Origin: Pseudomonas citronellolis
GTDB lineage: Bacteria; Pseudomonadota; Gammaproteobacteria; Pseudomonadales; Pseudomonadaceae
Direction of reading: 5' to 3'
Length of the DNA stretch: 64,000 nucleotides
NCBI RefSeq assembly: GCF_900112375.1
Contig: NZ_FOLS01000004.1
Coordinates: forward strand, 1-64,000
Shown here in pieces: positions 1 through 9,354 of this stretch. The first letter of the stretch is position 1, and each line of letters starts with the position of its first letter. Made by a program: the position numbers and the translations under genes. The notes beneath the pieces are model-generated. The model worked only from the letters and a program-made list of their open reading frames with translations, searched no databases and was not told where the DNA came from.

Positions 1-183
1 GCGGCGCAGAAACACCCAAGCCAAGGCAACTGGGTTATTCCCCTTCGGGCCAGCGCAAGCGCTGTTCGCGATGGAGCCGCGTCCCGCGTTCGCGGGAATG
101 ACGAGGGTGGGAGGACGGTGCCTGGCCTACAAGCCACTCAGAACAGCCCCCTCGCCCTCCGAGAGAAAGCTAGGGGGAGCGGC
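1..183. other. leading intergenic stretch without a gene
   Basis: No coding sequence is supported between the window edge and the pilU stop. The stretch holds one copy of a dispersed 74-bp repeat (30-103). It also has a loose hairpin formed by gccccct near 146 and aggggg near 172; this has no T-run and is not a convincing terminator. Confidence 0.6.
30..103 (+). repeat. 74-bp dispersed repeat, copy 1
   Basis: The 74 bases here reappear base for base, in opposite orientation, at 47497-47570. The right end carries the palindromic core cccgcgttcgcggg followed by aatgacg. Shorter relatives of this end occur at 41278-41352 and 47450-47475. The element is non-coding and its mode of dispersal is unknown. 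Confidence 0.9.
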
Positions 184-1329
184 TCAGCGGAAACGACGAT
201 TAGGATCGTCGTCACTCAACTCCAGAGTCAGCCCCTGAGTCATGCTCGACAGATGATCCGCATCGGTCTCCGACCCAAGCTTGATCATCAACCGCAGATC
301 GTTGGCCGAATCAGCATAGGCCAGCGCATCCTCATAGGTGATCTCACCCTGGGAATAGAGCTGATACAGCGCCTGGTCGAAGGTCTGCATACCCTGCTCG
401 GTAGAGCGCTTCATCAGCGGCTTCAGCTCATGCACCTCACCCTTGCGGATCAGGTCAGCGGCCAGCGGAGTATTCAGCAGCACCTCGATCACCGCACGGC
501 GGCCCTTGCCGTCCGGGGTCGGCACCAGTTGCTGGGCGACGATGGCCTTGAGGTTCAGCGACAGGTCCATCCAGATCTGCTGGTGCCGGTCGGCCGGGAA
601 GAAGTGGATGATCCGCTCCAGCGCCTGGTTGGCGTTGTTGGCGTGCAGGGTGGCCAGGCACAGGTGGCCGGTCTCGGCGAAGGCCACGGCGTGCTCCATG
701 GTCTCGCGCGAGCGCACCTCGCCGATCATGATCACGTCCGGCGCCTGGCGCAGGGTGTTCTTCAGCGCCACCTCGAAGGTGTCGGTGTCCAGCCCCACTT
801 CGCGCTGGGTGACGATGCAGCCCTGATGCTGGTGGATGTACTCGATCGGGTCCTCGATGGAGATGATGTGCCCGGTGGAGTTCTTGTTGCGGTAGCCGAT
901 CATCGCCGCCAGCGAAGTGGACTTGCCGGTGCCGGTGGCGCCGACGAAGATCACCAGCCCACGCTTGGTCATGGCCAGCTTCTTGAGGATCTCCGGCAGC
1001 TTGAGGTCCTCGATGGTCGGGATGTTGGTCTCGATGCGGCGCAGCACCATGCCCACCAGGTTGCGCTGGTAGAAGGCGCTGACGCGGAAACGGCCGATGC
1101 CGCGGGCGCTGATGGCGAAGTTGCACTCGTGGTGCTCGGCGAAGTCGCGGCGCTGCTGCTCGTTCATCACCGCCAGCACCGTCTCGCGGGTCTGCTCGGG
1201 CGACAGCGGGGTCTTGGTCACCGGCAGCACCTTGCCGTTGACCTTCATCGACGGGGGCACGCCAGCGGTGACGAAGAGGTCCGAGGCGCCCTTCTCCACC
1301 ATCAGCCGCAGAAGCTTCTCGAATTCCAT
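184..1329 (-). CDS. pilU: PilU, type IV pilus retraction ATPase (PilT-dependent)
   Basis: PilU is a hexameric cytoplasmic ATPase of the GspE/PilT superfamily. It assists PilT in retracting type IV pili during twitching motility. The 381-residue protein has the PilT-like N-terminal PAS-type domain, then Walker A GATGTGKST at residues 130-138, the Walker B segment DVIMIGEVR near 198-206, and the conserved ETGHL and TLHAN histidine-box elements. The C-terminus is longer than PilT's and acidic, as in known PilU. It lies directly downstream of pilT on the same strand with a gap of about 100 bp, the usual pilTU arrangement. The start MEFEKLL matches the family N-terminus. Identification is firm. 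Confidence 0.97.
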   Translation of the reverse strand: MEFEKLLRLMVEKGASDLFVTAGVPPSMKVNGKVLPVTKTPLSPEQTRETVLAVMNEQQRRDFAEHHECNFAISARGIGRFRVSAFYQRNLVGMVLRRIETNIPTIEDLKLPEILKKLAMTKRGLVIFVGATGTGKSTSLAAMIGYRNKNSTGHIISIEDPIEYIHQHQGCIVTQREVGLDTDTFEVALKNTLRQAPDVIMIGEVRSRETMEHAVAFAETGHLCLATLHANNANQALERIIHFFPADRHQQIWMDLSLNLKAIVAQQLVPTPDGKGRRAVIEVLLNTPLAADLIRKGEVHELKPLMKRSTEQGMQTFDQALYQLYSQGEITYEDALAYADSANDLRLMIKLGSETDADHLSSMTQGLTLELSDDDPNRRFR

Positions 1330-1433
1330 GATCGATCCAACCTGATTCGTTCACGCACTGTGCGATTCGACTGTCATCCAGGCCGCCCGTGCGTGTGCCG
1401 TGCCGCCTGGCCGGGCACCAGGCCCGGGGAGAA

Positions 1434-2468
1434 TCAGAAGTTTTCCGGGATCTTCGCCTTTTCCTTGGCCGCGTCGCGGGTCACCAGGCCCTTGGCGACC
1501 AGGCCCTTGAGGCACATGTCGAGGGTCTGCATGCCCAGCGCGCCGCCGGTCTGGATGGCCGAGTACATCTGCGCCACCTTGTCCTCGCGGATCAGGTTGC
1601 GGATCGCCGGGGTGCCGATCATGATCTCGTGGGCCGCCACCCGGCCGCCGCCGATCTTCTTCAGCAGCGTCTGCGAGATCACCGCCTGCAGCGACTCGGA
1701 GAGCATGGAACGGACCATGGCCTTCTCCTCGGCGGGGAACACGTCGACGATACGGTCGATGGTCTTGGCCGCGGAGGTGGTGTGCAGGGTGCCGAACACC
1801 AGGTGGCCGGTTTCCGCGGCGGTCAGCGCCAGGCGGATGGTCTCCAGGTCGCGCATCTCGCCGACCAGGATGATGTCCGGGTCCTCACGCAGGGCCGAGC
1901 GCAGCGCCTCGTTGAAGCCGAGGGTGTCGCGGTGCACCTCGCGCTGGTTGACCAGGCACTTCTTCGATTCGTGGACGAATTCGATCGGGTCTTCGACGGT
2001 GAGGATGTGGCTGTACTTGGTGTTGTTCAGGTAGTCGAGCATCGCCGCAAGCGAGGTGGACTTGCCCGAACCGGTCGGCCCGGTCACCAGCACCAGCCCG
2101 CGCGGCACGTCGGAAACCCGCTTGAACACTTCGCCCATGCCCAGGTCCTCCATGGTCAGCACCTTGGAGGGAATGGTCCGGAACACGGCGCCGGCGCCGC
2201 GGTTCTGGTTGAAGGCGTTGACGCGGAAACGCGCCACGCCCGGCACTTCGAAGGAGAAGTCGGTTTCCAGGAATTCCTCGAAATCCTTGCGCTGCTTGTC
2301 GTTCATGATGTCGTAGATCAGCGCGTGCACCTGCTTGTGCTCCAGCGGCGGCAGGTTGATGCGGCGCACGTCGCCGTCGACGCGGATCATCGGCGGCAGG
2401 CCGGCCGAGAGGTGCAGGTCCGAAGCGCCTTGCTTGGCGCTGAAGGCGAGCAACTCGGTAATATCCAT
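1434..2468 (-). CDS. pilT: PilT, type IV pilus retraction motor ATPase
   Basis: PilT is the main retraction ATPase of type IV pili. It depolymerises pilin for twitching motility, phage uptake and surface sensing. The start at 2468 (MDITELL, preceded by GGGGAGT) gives 344 residues, the usual length; an upstream in-frame start would add about 67 unrelated residues overlapping the divergent gene. Walker A GPTGSGKST is at residues 130-138, Walker B DIILVGEMRD near 198, and the family signature AIRNLIRE is near the C-terminus. It is divergent from yggS across 73 bp and is followed by pilU. Confidence 0.98.
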   Translation of the reverse strand: MDITELLAFSAKQGASDLHLSAGLPPMIRVDGDVRRINLPPLEHKQVHALIYDIMNDKQRKDFEEFLETDFSFEVPGVARFRVNAFNQNRGAGAVFRTIPSKVLTMEDLGMGEVFKRVSDVPRGLVLVTGPTGSGKSTSLAAMLDYLNNTKYSHILTVEDPIEFVHESKKCLVNQREVHRDTLGFNEALRSALREDPDIILVGEMRDLETIRLALTAAETGHLVFGTLHTTSAAKTIDRIVDVFPAEEKAMVRSMLSESLQAVISQTLLKKIGGGRVAAHEIMIGTPAIRNLIREDKVAQMYSAIQTGGALGMQTLDMCLKGLVAKGLVTRDAAKEKAKIPENF

Positions 2469-2541
2469 GGGACTCCCCAATCCAATGCAAGCAGGTAGAA
2501 TGCCGCTGAACTTGCAGCAGCCGGGCCTCAGAGCGCAGGTA

Positions 2542-3231
2542 ATGTCCACGATAGCAGAGAATATTGCAAAGGTTCGCGAGCGTATCCGTGAGGCGGAGCA
2601 AGCTTGCGGGCGGGCTTCGGGCAGCGTTGCGCTGCTGGCGGTGAGCAAGACCAAGCCCGCCGCCGACATCCGCGAAGCCCATGCCGCCGGCCTCGACGAT
2701 TTCGGCGAGAACTACCTGCAGGAAGCCCTCGGCAAGCAGGTGGAACTGGCCGATCTGGCGCTCACCTGGCATTTCATCGGCCCCATCCAGTCGAACAAGA
2801 CGCGGCCCATCGCCGAGCACTTCCACTGGGTGCACTCGGTGGACCGCCTGAAGGTCGCCGAGCGCCTGTCCGCGCAGCGTCCTGCCGACCTGCCGCCACT
2901 CAACGTCTGCCTGCAGGTGAACGTCAGCGGCGAGGACAGCAAGTCCGGCTGCGCCCCCGAGGAGCTGCCGGCCCTGGCCCGCGCCGTGGCCGCCCTGCCC
3001 AACCTGAAGCTGCGCGGGCTGATGGCCATCCCCGAACCCACCGAGGACATCGCCGCCCAGCGCGCCGCCTTCGCCCGCCTGCGCGAACTCCTGACTGCCC
3101 TGAACCTCGGCCTGGACACCCTGTCCATGGGCATGAGCCACGACCTCGAAGCCGCCATCGCCGAAGGCGCCACCTGGGTGCGCATCGGCACCGCGCTGTT
3201 CGGCGCGCGCGACTACGGTCCCCATTCTTGA
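2542..3231 (+). CDS. yggS: YggS/PROSC family pyridoxal-phosphate homeostasis protein
   Basis: This is a single-domain alanine-racemase-fold PLP-binding protein that buffers intracellular PLP and influences amino-acid metabolism; it is not known to be an enzyme. The start ATG at 2542 (MSTIAENIAKV) gives 229 residues, typical for YggS. The PLP lysine lies in LLAVSKTKP near residue 36, followed by GENYLQEA and the HFIGPIQSNKT motif. The phosphate-binding GMSHDLEAAI segment is near the end. It heads a rightward cluster yggS-proC-yggT-yggU, and the 16-bp gap to proC suggests cotranscription. Confidence 0.96.
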   Translation: MSTIAENIAKVRERIREAEQACGRASGSVALLAVSKTKPAADIREAHAAGLDDFGENYLQEALGKQVELADLALTWHFIGPIQSNKTRPIAEHFHWVHSVDRLKVAERLSAQRPADLPPLNVCLQVNVSGEDSKSGCAPEELPALARAVAALPNLKLRGLMAIPEPTEDIAAQRAAFARLRELLTALNLGLDTLSMGMSHDLEAAIAEGATWVRIGTALFGARDYGPHS

Positions 3232-3247
3232 TCAAGGAACACAACCC

Positions 3248-4066
3248 ATGAGCAGCACCCGCATCGCTTTCATCGGCGCCGGCAACATGGCCGCCAGCCT
3301 GATCGGTGGCCTGCGCGCCCAGGGCGTGCCCGCCAGCCACATCCGCGCCAGCGACCCGGGCGCCGAACAGCGCGCGAAGATCGCCGCCGAGCACGGCATC
3401 GAGGTGTTCGAGGACAACGCCAGCGCCATCGCCGGCGCCGACGTGGTGGTCCTGGCGGTCAAGCCGCAGGTCATGAAACAGGTCTGCGAGCCCCTGGCCG
3501 CGCTGCTCGAACCGGGCCAGCTGATCGTCTCCATCGCCGCCGGCATTCCCTGCGCCAGCCTGTCGCGCTGGCTGGGCACCGAGCTGCTGGTACGCTGCAT
3601 GCCCAACACCCCGGCGCTGCTGGGCGAAGGCGCCAGCGGCCTGTACGCCACCGCCCAGGTCAGCCCGGCCCAGCGCCAGCAGGCCGAACAGCTGCTGGGC
3701 GCCGTGGGCATCGCCCTGTGGCTGGACGGAGAGAAGCAGATCGACGCCGTCACCGCCGTCTCCGGCAGCGGCCCGGCCTACTTCTTCCTGCTGATGGAAG
3801 CCATGACCGCCGCCGGCGAGAAGCTCGGCCTGAGCCCCGAGGTCGCCGCCCGCCTGACCCTGCAGACCGCCCTGGGCGCCGCGCGCATGGCGGTGGCCAG
3901 CGACGTCGGCCCGGCCGAACTGCGCCGCCGCGTGACATCGCCCAAGGGCACCACCGAAGCCGCCATCACCTCCTTCCAGGCGAATGGATTCGAAGCACTG
4001 GTCGAGCGCGCCCTGGCCGCCGCCGACCACCGTTCCGCCGAACTGGCCGAACAACTGGGGCAATGA
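3248..4066 (+). CDS. proC: pyrroline-5-carboxylate reductase
   Basis: ProC performs the last step of proline synthesis, NAD(P)H-dependent reduction of pyrroline-5-carboxylate. The 272-residue protein opens with the Rossmann motif IGAGNMAASLIGG and has the family signatures MPNTPALLGEG and VSGSGPAYFFL. A clear AAGGAA ribosome-binding sequence precedes the ATG. It sits between yggS and yggT with short gaps, so it is probably in one operon with them. Confidence 0.98.
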   Translation: MSSTRIAFIGAGNMAASLIGGLRAQGVPASHIRASDPGAEQRAKIAAEHGIEVFEDNASAIAGADVVVLAVKPQVMKQVCEPLAALLEPGQLIVSIAAGIPCASLSRWLGTELLVRCMPNTPALLGEGASGLYATAQVSPAQRQQAEQLLGAVGIALWLDGEKQIDAVTAVSGSGPAYFFLLMEAMTAAGEKLGLSPEVAARLTLQTALGAARMAVASDVGPAELRRRVTSPKGTTEAAITSFQANGFEALVERALAAADHRSAELAEQLGQ

Positions 4067-4076
4067 GGAGCCTTAC

Positions 4077-4670
4077 ATGACCGGACTTTCCACCGCTGCC
4101 ATCTATGTCATCCAGACACTCGGCAGCCTCTACCTGCTGATCGTCCTGCTGCGCTTCATCCTGCAGCTGGTGCGCGCCGACTTCTACAACCCGCTGAGCC
4201 AGTTCATCGTGCGCGCCACCAAGCCGCTGCTGAACCCGCTGCGCCGGGTGATCCCCGGCTTCGGCGGCATCGACCTGGCGTCGCTGGTGCTGGCCATCCT
4301 GGTCCAGCTGGTGCTGATGATCGTCACCCTGACGCTGATGGGCTACGGCGTCGGCGGCTACGTCCTGCAACTGCTGGTGTGGTCGGTGATCGCGGTGACC
4401 TCGCTGTTCCTCAAGGTGTTCTTCTTCGCCCTGATCATCAGCGTGATCCTCTCCTGGGTCGCCCCGGGCAGCTACAACCCCGGCGCGCAGCTGGTGAACC
4501 AGATCTGCGAGCCGCTGCTGGCGCCCTTCCGCAAACTGCTGCCGAACCTCGGCGGGCTGGACATCTCGCCGATCTTCGCCTTCATCGCACTGAAGCTGCT
4601 CGACATGCTGGTAATAGGCAACCTGGCAGCCATGACCGGGATGCCGCAAATCCTGAGTCCGTTCATGTAA
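4077..4670 (+). CDS. yggT: YggT family integral membrane protein
   Basis: A 197-residue inner-membrane protein made of two tandem YggT modules. Each has hydrophobic helices flanking a conserved segment: FYNPLSQFIVRATKPLLNPLRRV in the first half and YNPGAQLVNQICEPLLAPFRKL in the second. Four membrane segments are apparent. The molecular role of YggT is not settled; homologues have been linked to osmotic stress and cell envelope organisation. The start at 4077 follows a GAGGAG ribosome-binding site at the proC stop. Its stop overlaps the next start by one base, indicating translational coupling. Confidence 0.94.
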   Translation: MTGLSTAAIYVIQTLGSLYLLIVLLRFILQLVRADFYNPLSQFIVRATKPLLNPLRRVIPGFGGIDLASLVLAILVQLVLMIVTLTLMGYGVGGYVLQLLVWSVIAVTSLFLKVFFFALIISVILSWVAPGSYNPGAQLVNQICEPLLAPFRKLLPNLGGLDISPIFAFIALKLLDMLVIGNLAAMTGMPQILSPFM

Positions 4671-4966
4671 TGAGCTTCTACCGCTGGGACGGCGAGGACC
4701 TGATCCTCGATTGCCACCTGCAGCCCAAGGCGAGCCGCGACGAGTTCGCCGGGCTGCACGGCGAACGCCTGAAGATCCGCCTCACCGCCCCGCCGGTGGA
4801 AGGCAAGGCCAACGCCCACCTGCTGGCGTTCCTCGGCAAGGCCTTCGGCGTGCCGAAAAGCGCGGTAATACTCGAGAGCGGCGAGCTGAACCGCCAGAAA
4901 CGCGTGCGCATCCCCCGGCCGACACGGCTGCCGGCCGAGCTGGGGATAACCGCTCGGTCGGCTTGA
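4670..4966 (+). CDS. yggU: DUF167 (YggU) family protein
   Basis: A small 98-residue cytosolic protein of the YggU/DUF167 family. The function is unknown; structures show an alpha/beta fold. Diagnostic features are the HLQPKASRDEF segment, the LKIRLTAPPVEGKAN motif and the C-terminal block with GELNRQKRVRI. The ATG shares its A with the yggT stop, so it is translated from the same mRNA. This is the last gene of the yggS-proC-yggT-yggU cluster. Confidence 0.94.
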   Translation: MSFYRWDGEDLILDCHLQPKASRDEFAGLHGERLKIRLTAPPVEGKANAHLLAFLGKAFGVPKSAVILESGELNRQKRVRIPRPTRLPAELGITARSA

Positions 4967-5077
4967 CCGACCTTACATATAGGAATGTGATGAAGGCCAA
5001 TTGACGCCACCTCGCCGCGCTTCATAATCCAGGCATTCATCTCTCGCGCAGGAAGCGCAAGCCATAGGACCGCCTGG

Positions 5078-7045
5078 ATGAGCATGGAGCGACTCAGTCA
5101 GCAGATCGACGCCTACGTCACCTGGAAGCGGGAACTGGTCCGGGACATCATCCGCTATCGCAGCTGGCTGGAGCAGAGCCGGCTGAACAGCGCGGACATA
5201 GACGCGCGCCTGGAGCGCGCCCTGCGCCTTCTGCGCCTGGACCACATCACTCTGGCCTTCGTCGGCGAGTTCTCCCGCGGCAAGACCGAGCTGATCAACA
5301 GCCTGTTCTTCTCCGAGTACGGCCAGCGCATGCTGCCCTCCCAGGCCGGGCGCACCACCATGTGCCCTACCGAGATCTTCTTCGACCCGCGCTCCGAACG
5401 CCCCTACATCCGCCTGCTGCCCATCGAGACGCGGGTGGCCGACGCCAGCATCGCCCGCTTCAAGCAGGTGCCGCGGCACTGGGTGAACATCCCCCTGGAC
5501 ACCTCCGACCCGGCCAACATGGCCCAGGCCTTCGCGCAGACCGCCCGGACCAAGAGCCTGCCGGTGGAACAGGCGATCCAGCTGGGCTTCCTCCCGGACA
5601 TGCTGGAAGCCGCCGAACGCCCCGGCCACGTGCGCGTGCCGGCCTGGCGCCACGCCCTGGTCAACTTCGACCACCCGCTGCTGCGCCAGGGCCTGCGCAT
5701 CCTCGACACCCCCGGCCTGAACGCCCTGGGCAGCGAGCCGGAACTGACCCTGTCGATGCTGCCCAGCGCCCAGGCGGTGGTCTTCCTGCTGGCCGCTGAC
5801 ACCGGCGTCACCGCCTCGGACCTGGCGGTCTGGCAGGACCACGTGCGGCACCTGGTGGAAGACGGCCAGTGCACCCTGTACGCGGTGCTGAACAAGGTCG
5901 ACGTGCTCTGGGACGACCTGGCCGGCGACGCCTTCGTGCACAACGCCATCCAGCGCATCCGCGACACCACCGCGCGGCAGCTGGGCATCCCCCGCGACAG
6001 CGTGCTGCCGCTGTCGGCCAAGCAGGCGCTGCTGGCCAAGGTGCGCAACGACGCCGAACTGCTCGCCCGCAGCCAGCTGGAAAGCCTGGAAACCCTGCTC
6101 TGCGAGCGCATAGTGGCGGATAAGGAGCGCCTGCTGGAAGGCGCGGTGCTCAGCCAGGTGCTGGCCCTGCTGAACAACAGCCAGCACAGCCTGCGCGCCC
6201 GCCTGGAACGCCTGCGCGAACAGCAGGCGCAGCTCGAAGGCCAGCAGCAGGACAGCGGCCAGCTGCTTTTCGAGCTGACCGCGCGGACCAAGGAAGACCA
6301 CGGCCTGCACCACCGCCGCCTGCTCAACCTGAAGACCAACCAGCGCCTGCTGCGCCGCCAGGGCGAGCTGCTCGGCCAGACCGTGCGCGCCGAACGCCTG
6401 GAGCGGCACCTGGCCAAAGTCCACGAGAAGCTGCGCGGCAGCTGGACCACCCTGGGCATCAACCAGGCCATCCTGAACTTCTTCCAGGCCGTGGAGGGCG
6501 ACCTGCACAGCCTGCAGCACGAGGCCGAACTGGGTAACCGCATGGTCGAGGCCATCTACCAGCGGCACAACCAGGAAAACCCGCTGAACGCCCTGGACGC
6601 CCCGCGCTTCGACGTCGCCGGCTACCAGCGCGAACTGGCCCGGCTGCGCGAGCAGGCCGACCGCTTCCGCCTGCAGCTCAAGACCCTGCTCACCGAACAG
6701 CGCCTGCTGACGCGGCGCTTCATCGCCACCCTGGCCCAGGAAGTCATCCTCCTGCACCAGCGCGTGCGCGAAGAAGTCGAGCGCTGGGCCACCGACGCCC
6801 TGATGCCGCTGATGCAGTACACCCTGGAGAACAAGCAGCTGCTGGAAACCCACATGCTGCGCCTGAAGGCCCTGGCCCAGGAAACCCAGCAGGTACGCCA
6901 GCGCGCCCTGCTCATGGCGCGCTACCAGGAAGAGCTGGAAAAACAGCTGGCCGAAGCCTCGGAAATCCTCCGCCTGCTGCGCCGCCCCTCGCCGCTGCAA
7001 CGCCAGGCCCGCGTGGTCGCCCTGCCCGGCTCGCAGCGCGCCTGA
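5078..7045 (+). CDS. dynamin-like GTPase (large bacterial dynamin family)
   Basis: A 655-residue P-loop GTPase. The G1 motif GEFSRGKT is at residues 63-70, a threonine-rich switch (GRTTMCPTE) follows near 90, G3 is LDTPGLNALG near 210, and G4 is NKVD near 270. After the GTPase domain comes a long helical, glutamine/arginine-rich C-terminal half, as in dynamin-superfamily proteins that bind membranes or self-assemble. No transmembrane helix is obvious. ATG codons at 5078 and 5084 are both possible starts. It stands 111 bp downstream of yggU. Bacterial dynamins act in membrane remodelling or stress protection, but the specific role here cannot be read from sequence. Confidence 0.88.
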   Translation: MSMERLSQQIDAYVTWKRELVRDIIRYRSWLEQSRLNSADIDARLERALRLLRLDHITLAFVGEFSRGKTELINSLFFSEYGQRMLPSQAGRTTMCPTEIFFDPRSERPYIRLLPIETRVADASIARFKQVPRHWVNIPLDTSDPANMAQAFAQTARTKSLPVEQAIQLGFLPDMLEAAERPGHVRVPAWRHALVNFDHPLLRQGLRILDTPGLNALGSEPELTLSMLPSAQAVVFLLAADTGVTASDLAVWQDHVRHLVEDGQCTLYAVLNKVDVLWDDLAGDAFVHNAIQRIRDTTARQLGIPRDSVLPLSAKQALLAKVRNDAELLARSQLESLETLLCERIVADKERLLEGAVLSQVLALLNNSQHSLRARLERLREQQAQLEGQQQDSGQLLFELTARTKEDHGLHHRRLLNLKTNQRLLRRQGELLGQTVRAERLERHLAKVHEKLRGSWTTLGINQAILNFFQAVEGDLHSLQHEAELGNRMVEAIYQRHNQENPLNALDAPRFDVAGYQRELARLREQADRFRLQLKTLLTEQRLLTRRFIATLAQEVILLHQRVREEVERWATDALMPLMQYTLENKQLLETHMLRLKALAQETQQVRQRALLMARYQEELEKQLAEASEILRLLRRPSPLQRQARVVALPGSQRA

Positions 7046-7126
7046 ACGCCCGCGGCAGGCCCGGCCTTGCCGCAGGGGGCGGTGCTCTTTAGACTGGCGC
7101 CCTCCTTTTATTCATGAGCTGGGTCG

Positions 7127-8266
7127 ATGCCAACAGTCTTCCCCGAAGATTCCGTCGGTCTGGTCTCTCCCCAGACGCTGCACTTCAGCGAACCCCTGGC
7201 CCTGGTCAGCGGCAGGACGCTGCCCGAATACCAGCTGGTGATCGAGACCTACGGCGAGCTGAACGCCACGGCGAGCAATGCCGTGCTGATCTGCCATGCG
7301 CTTTCCGGCCATCACCACGCCGCCGGCTACAACAGCCCCGACGAGCGCAAGCCGGGTTGGTGGGACAGCTGCATCGGCCCGGGCAAGGCCATCGACACCC
7401 GCAAGTTCTTCGTGGTCGCGCTGAACAACCTCGGCGGCTGCAACGGCTCCACCGGCCCCACCAGCCTCGACCCGTCGACCGGGCGCATCTACGGCTCCGA
7501 TTTCCCGGTGGTCACCGTGGAAGACTGGGTCAACAGCCAGGCGCGCCTGGCCGATCGCCTGGGCATCAATCAGTGGGCCGCGGTGGTCGGCGGCAGCCTG
7601 GGCGGCATGCAGGCGCTGCAGTGGACCATCAGCTACCCCGAGCGCGTGCGCCACTGCCTGTGCATCGCCAGCGCGCCCAAGCTCTCGGCGCAGAACATCG
7701 CCTTCAACGAAGTGGCGCGCCAGGCCATTCTCTCGGACCCGGAGTTCCTCGGCGGCCACTTCCAGGAACAGGGCGTGATCCCGCGCCACGGCCTGCGCCT
7801 GGCGCGCATGGTCGGGCACATCACCTACCTGTCCGATGACGCCATGGGCGAGAAGTTCGGCCGCGACCGCAAGGCCGAGAAGCTCAACTACGACCTCTAC
7901 AACGTCGAATTCCAGGTCGAGAGCTATCTGCGCTATCAGGGCGAGGAATTCTCCACCCGCTTCGACGCCAACACCTACCTGCTGATGACCAAGGCGCTGG
8001 ACTACTTCGACCCGGCTTCCGCCCACGATGGCGACCTGGTACGCACCCTGGCCGGGGTCAAGGCGGACTTCTGCCTGATGTCCTTCACCACCGACTGGCG
8101 CTTCTCCCCGGCGCGCTCGCGGGAGATCGTCGACGCCCTGATCGCGGCGAAGAAGAACGTCTGCTACCTGGAGATCGACGCACCCCAGGGCCACGACGCC
8201 TTCCTCATGCCGATCCCCCGCTACCTCCAGGCCTTCAGCGCCTACATGAACCGCATCAGCGTATAA
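7127..8266 (+). CDS. metX: MetX, homoserine O-acyltransferase
   Basis: MetX acylates L-homoserine to enter methionine synthesis. In Pseudomonas the MetX-type enzyme has been reported to use succinyl-CoA, so the product is likely O-succinylhomoserine. It is a 379-residue alpha/beta-hydrolase-fold protein with oxyanion region [10 protein letters not shown], nucleophile serine 157 in GGSLGGMQ, and catalytic histidine in GHDAFL near the C-terminus. It is followed after 9 bp by metW, the usual metXW pair. The 81 bp upstream hold a short G+C-rich hairpin near 7052-7076. No known SAM riboswitch consensus was recognised. Confidence 0.96.
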   Translation: MPTVFPEDSVGLVSPQTLHFSEPLALVSGRTLPEYQLVIETYGELNATASNAVLICHALSGHHHAAGYNSPDERKPGWWDSCIGPGKAIDTRKFFVVALNNLGGCNGSTGPTSLDPSTGRIYGSDFPVVTVEDWVNSQARLADRLGINQWAAVVGGSLGGMQALQWTISYPERVRHCLCIASAPKLSAQNIAFNEVARQAILSDPEFLGGHFQEQGVIPRHGLRLARMVGHITYLSDDAMGEKFGRDRKAEKLNYDLYNVEFQVESYLRYQGEEFSTRFDANTYLLMTKALDYFDPASAHDGDLVRTLAGVKADFCLMSFTTDWRFSPARSREIVDALIAAKKNVCYLEIDAPQGHDAFLMPIPRYLQAFSAYMNRISV

Positions 8267-8275
8267 GGAAGCCCC

Positions 8276-8896
8276 ATGCGCGCCGACCTGGACATCATCC
8301 AAGACTGGATCCCCGCCGGCAGCCGGGTGCTCGACCTCGGCTGCGGCGACGGCGAACTGCTCGCCTGGCTGGCCGAACACAAGCAGGTCACCGGCTACGG
8401 CCTGGAAATCGACAGCGAAAACATCGCCAAGTGCGTCGAACGCGGCGTGAACGTCATCGAGCAGGACCTGGACAAGGGCCTCGGCAGCTTCGCCAGCAAC
8501 AGCTTCGACGTGGTGGTCATGACCCAGGCCTTGCAGGCCGTGCACTACCCGGACAGGATCCTCGAAGAGATGCTCCGCGTCGGCCGCACCTGCATCATCA
8601 CCTTCCCCAACTTCGGCCACTGGCGCTGCCGCTGGTACCTGGCGCGTAACGGCCGCATGCCGGTGTCGGAATTCCTTCCCTACACCTGGTACAACACGCC
8701 GAACATCCACTTCTGCACCTTCAAGGACTTCGAGGCGCTGTGCCGCGAGAAGCGCCTGCGGGTGCTCGACCGCCTGGCGGTGGATCGTGACCACCGTCAT
8801 CGCTGGTCCTGCCGAGTTTGGCCTAATCTGTTGGGTGAAATCGGCATCTACCGGGTCAGCGGTCCAAGCCTGCCGGACCACCGCATCGCCGTCTGA
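8276..8896 (+). CDS. metW: MetW, methionine biosynthesis methyltransferase-like protein
   Basis: A 206-residue class I SAM-dependent methyltransferase-fold protein with motif I VLDLGCGDGEL and an acidic motif YGLEID. MetW partners MetX in methionine biosynthesis in Gram-negative bacteria and is thought to be needed for MetX activity. The family segments FPNFGHW and LPYTWYNTPNIHFCT are present. It lies 9 bp after metX with a good AAGGAAG ribosome-binding site, so the two are cotranscribed. Confidence 0.95.
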   Translation: MRADLDIIQDWIPAGSRVLDLGCGDGELLAWLAEHKQVTGYGLEIDSENIAKCVERGVNVIEQDLDKGLGSFASNSFDVVVMTQALQAVHYPDRILEEMLRVGRTCIITFPNFGHWRCRWYLARNGRMPVSEFLPYTWYNTPNIHFCTFKDFEALCREKRLRVLDRLAVDRDHRHRWSCRVWPNLLGEIGIYRVSGPSLPDHRIAV

Positions 8897-8931
8897 ACCG
8901 CCCGGGGCCCCGAACCCAGGAGAAGAAAACC

Positions 8932-9354
8932 ATGCGCCGCCTAGCCTCCCTGCTGTTCTGCCTGTTCCTGGCACTGCCGGCCTTCGCCGAGCAGGCCACC
9001 ACGCTGGGGGACCTCAAGGTCCACTACAGCGTCTACAACTCCAGCTTCCTCCAGCCCAAGGTCGCCGCGGCCGTCGGCGTGGTGCGCAGCAAGGCCCAGG
9101 GCGTGATCAACATCGTGCCGCTGGACGCCAGCGGCAAGCCGGCCCAGGTCACCGTCTCCGGCACCGCCAAGAACCTCATGGGCCAGCCGATCCCGCTGAC
9201 CTTCAAGCGCGTGGTGGAAGAAGGCGCGGTCTACCACATCGCCCAGTTCCCCATCGAAGGCCGTGACACCCTGACCTTCGACATCCAGGTACAGAAAGGC
9301 TCCGAAGCCCCGCAAAGCTTCGAGTTCCTCCAGGAAATCTACCCAGACGAATGA
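8932..9354 (+). CDS. DUF4426 secreted protein
   Basis: A 140-residue exported protein of the DUF4426 family. A signal peptide is evident (charged MRR, hydrophobic leucine-rich core, LPAFA cleavage region near residue 19). The mature part is beta-rich, with the conserved [16 protein letters not shown] start and the [17 protein letters not shown] block. The function is unknown. It sits in the metX-metW-rdgB run and overlaps rdgB by four bases (ATGA), so it is probably translated with it. Confidence 0.85.
   Translation: MRRLASLLFCLFLALPAFAEQATTLGDLKVHYSVYNSSFLQPKVAAAVGVVRSKAQGVINIVPLDASGKPAQVTVSGTAKNLMGQPIPLTFKRVVEEGAVYHIAQFPIEGRDTLTFDIQVQKGSEAPQSFEFLQEIYPDE

Noticed and set aside
7046-7126. 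SAM-type riboswitch upstream of metX
   Set aside because: Only a short G+C hairpin is visible, with no match to a known SAM or SAH aptamer core.
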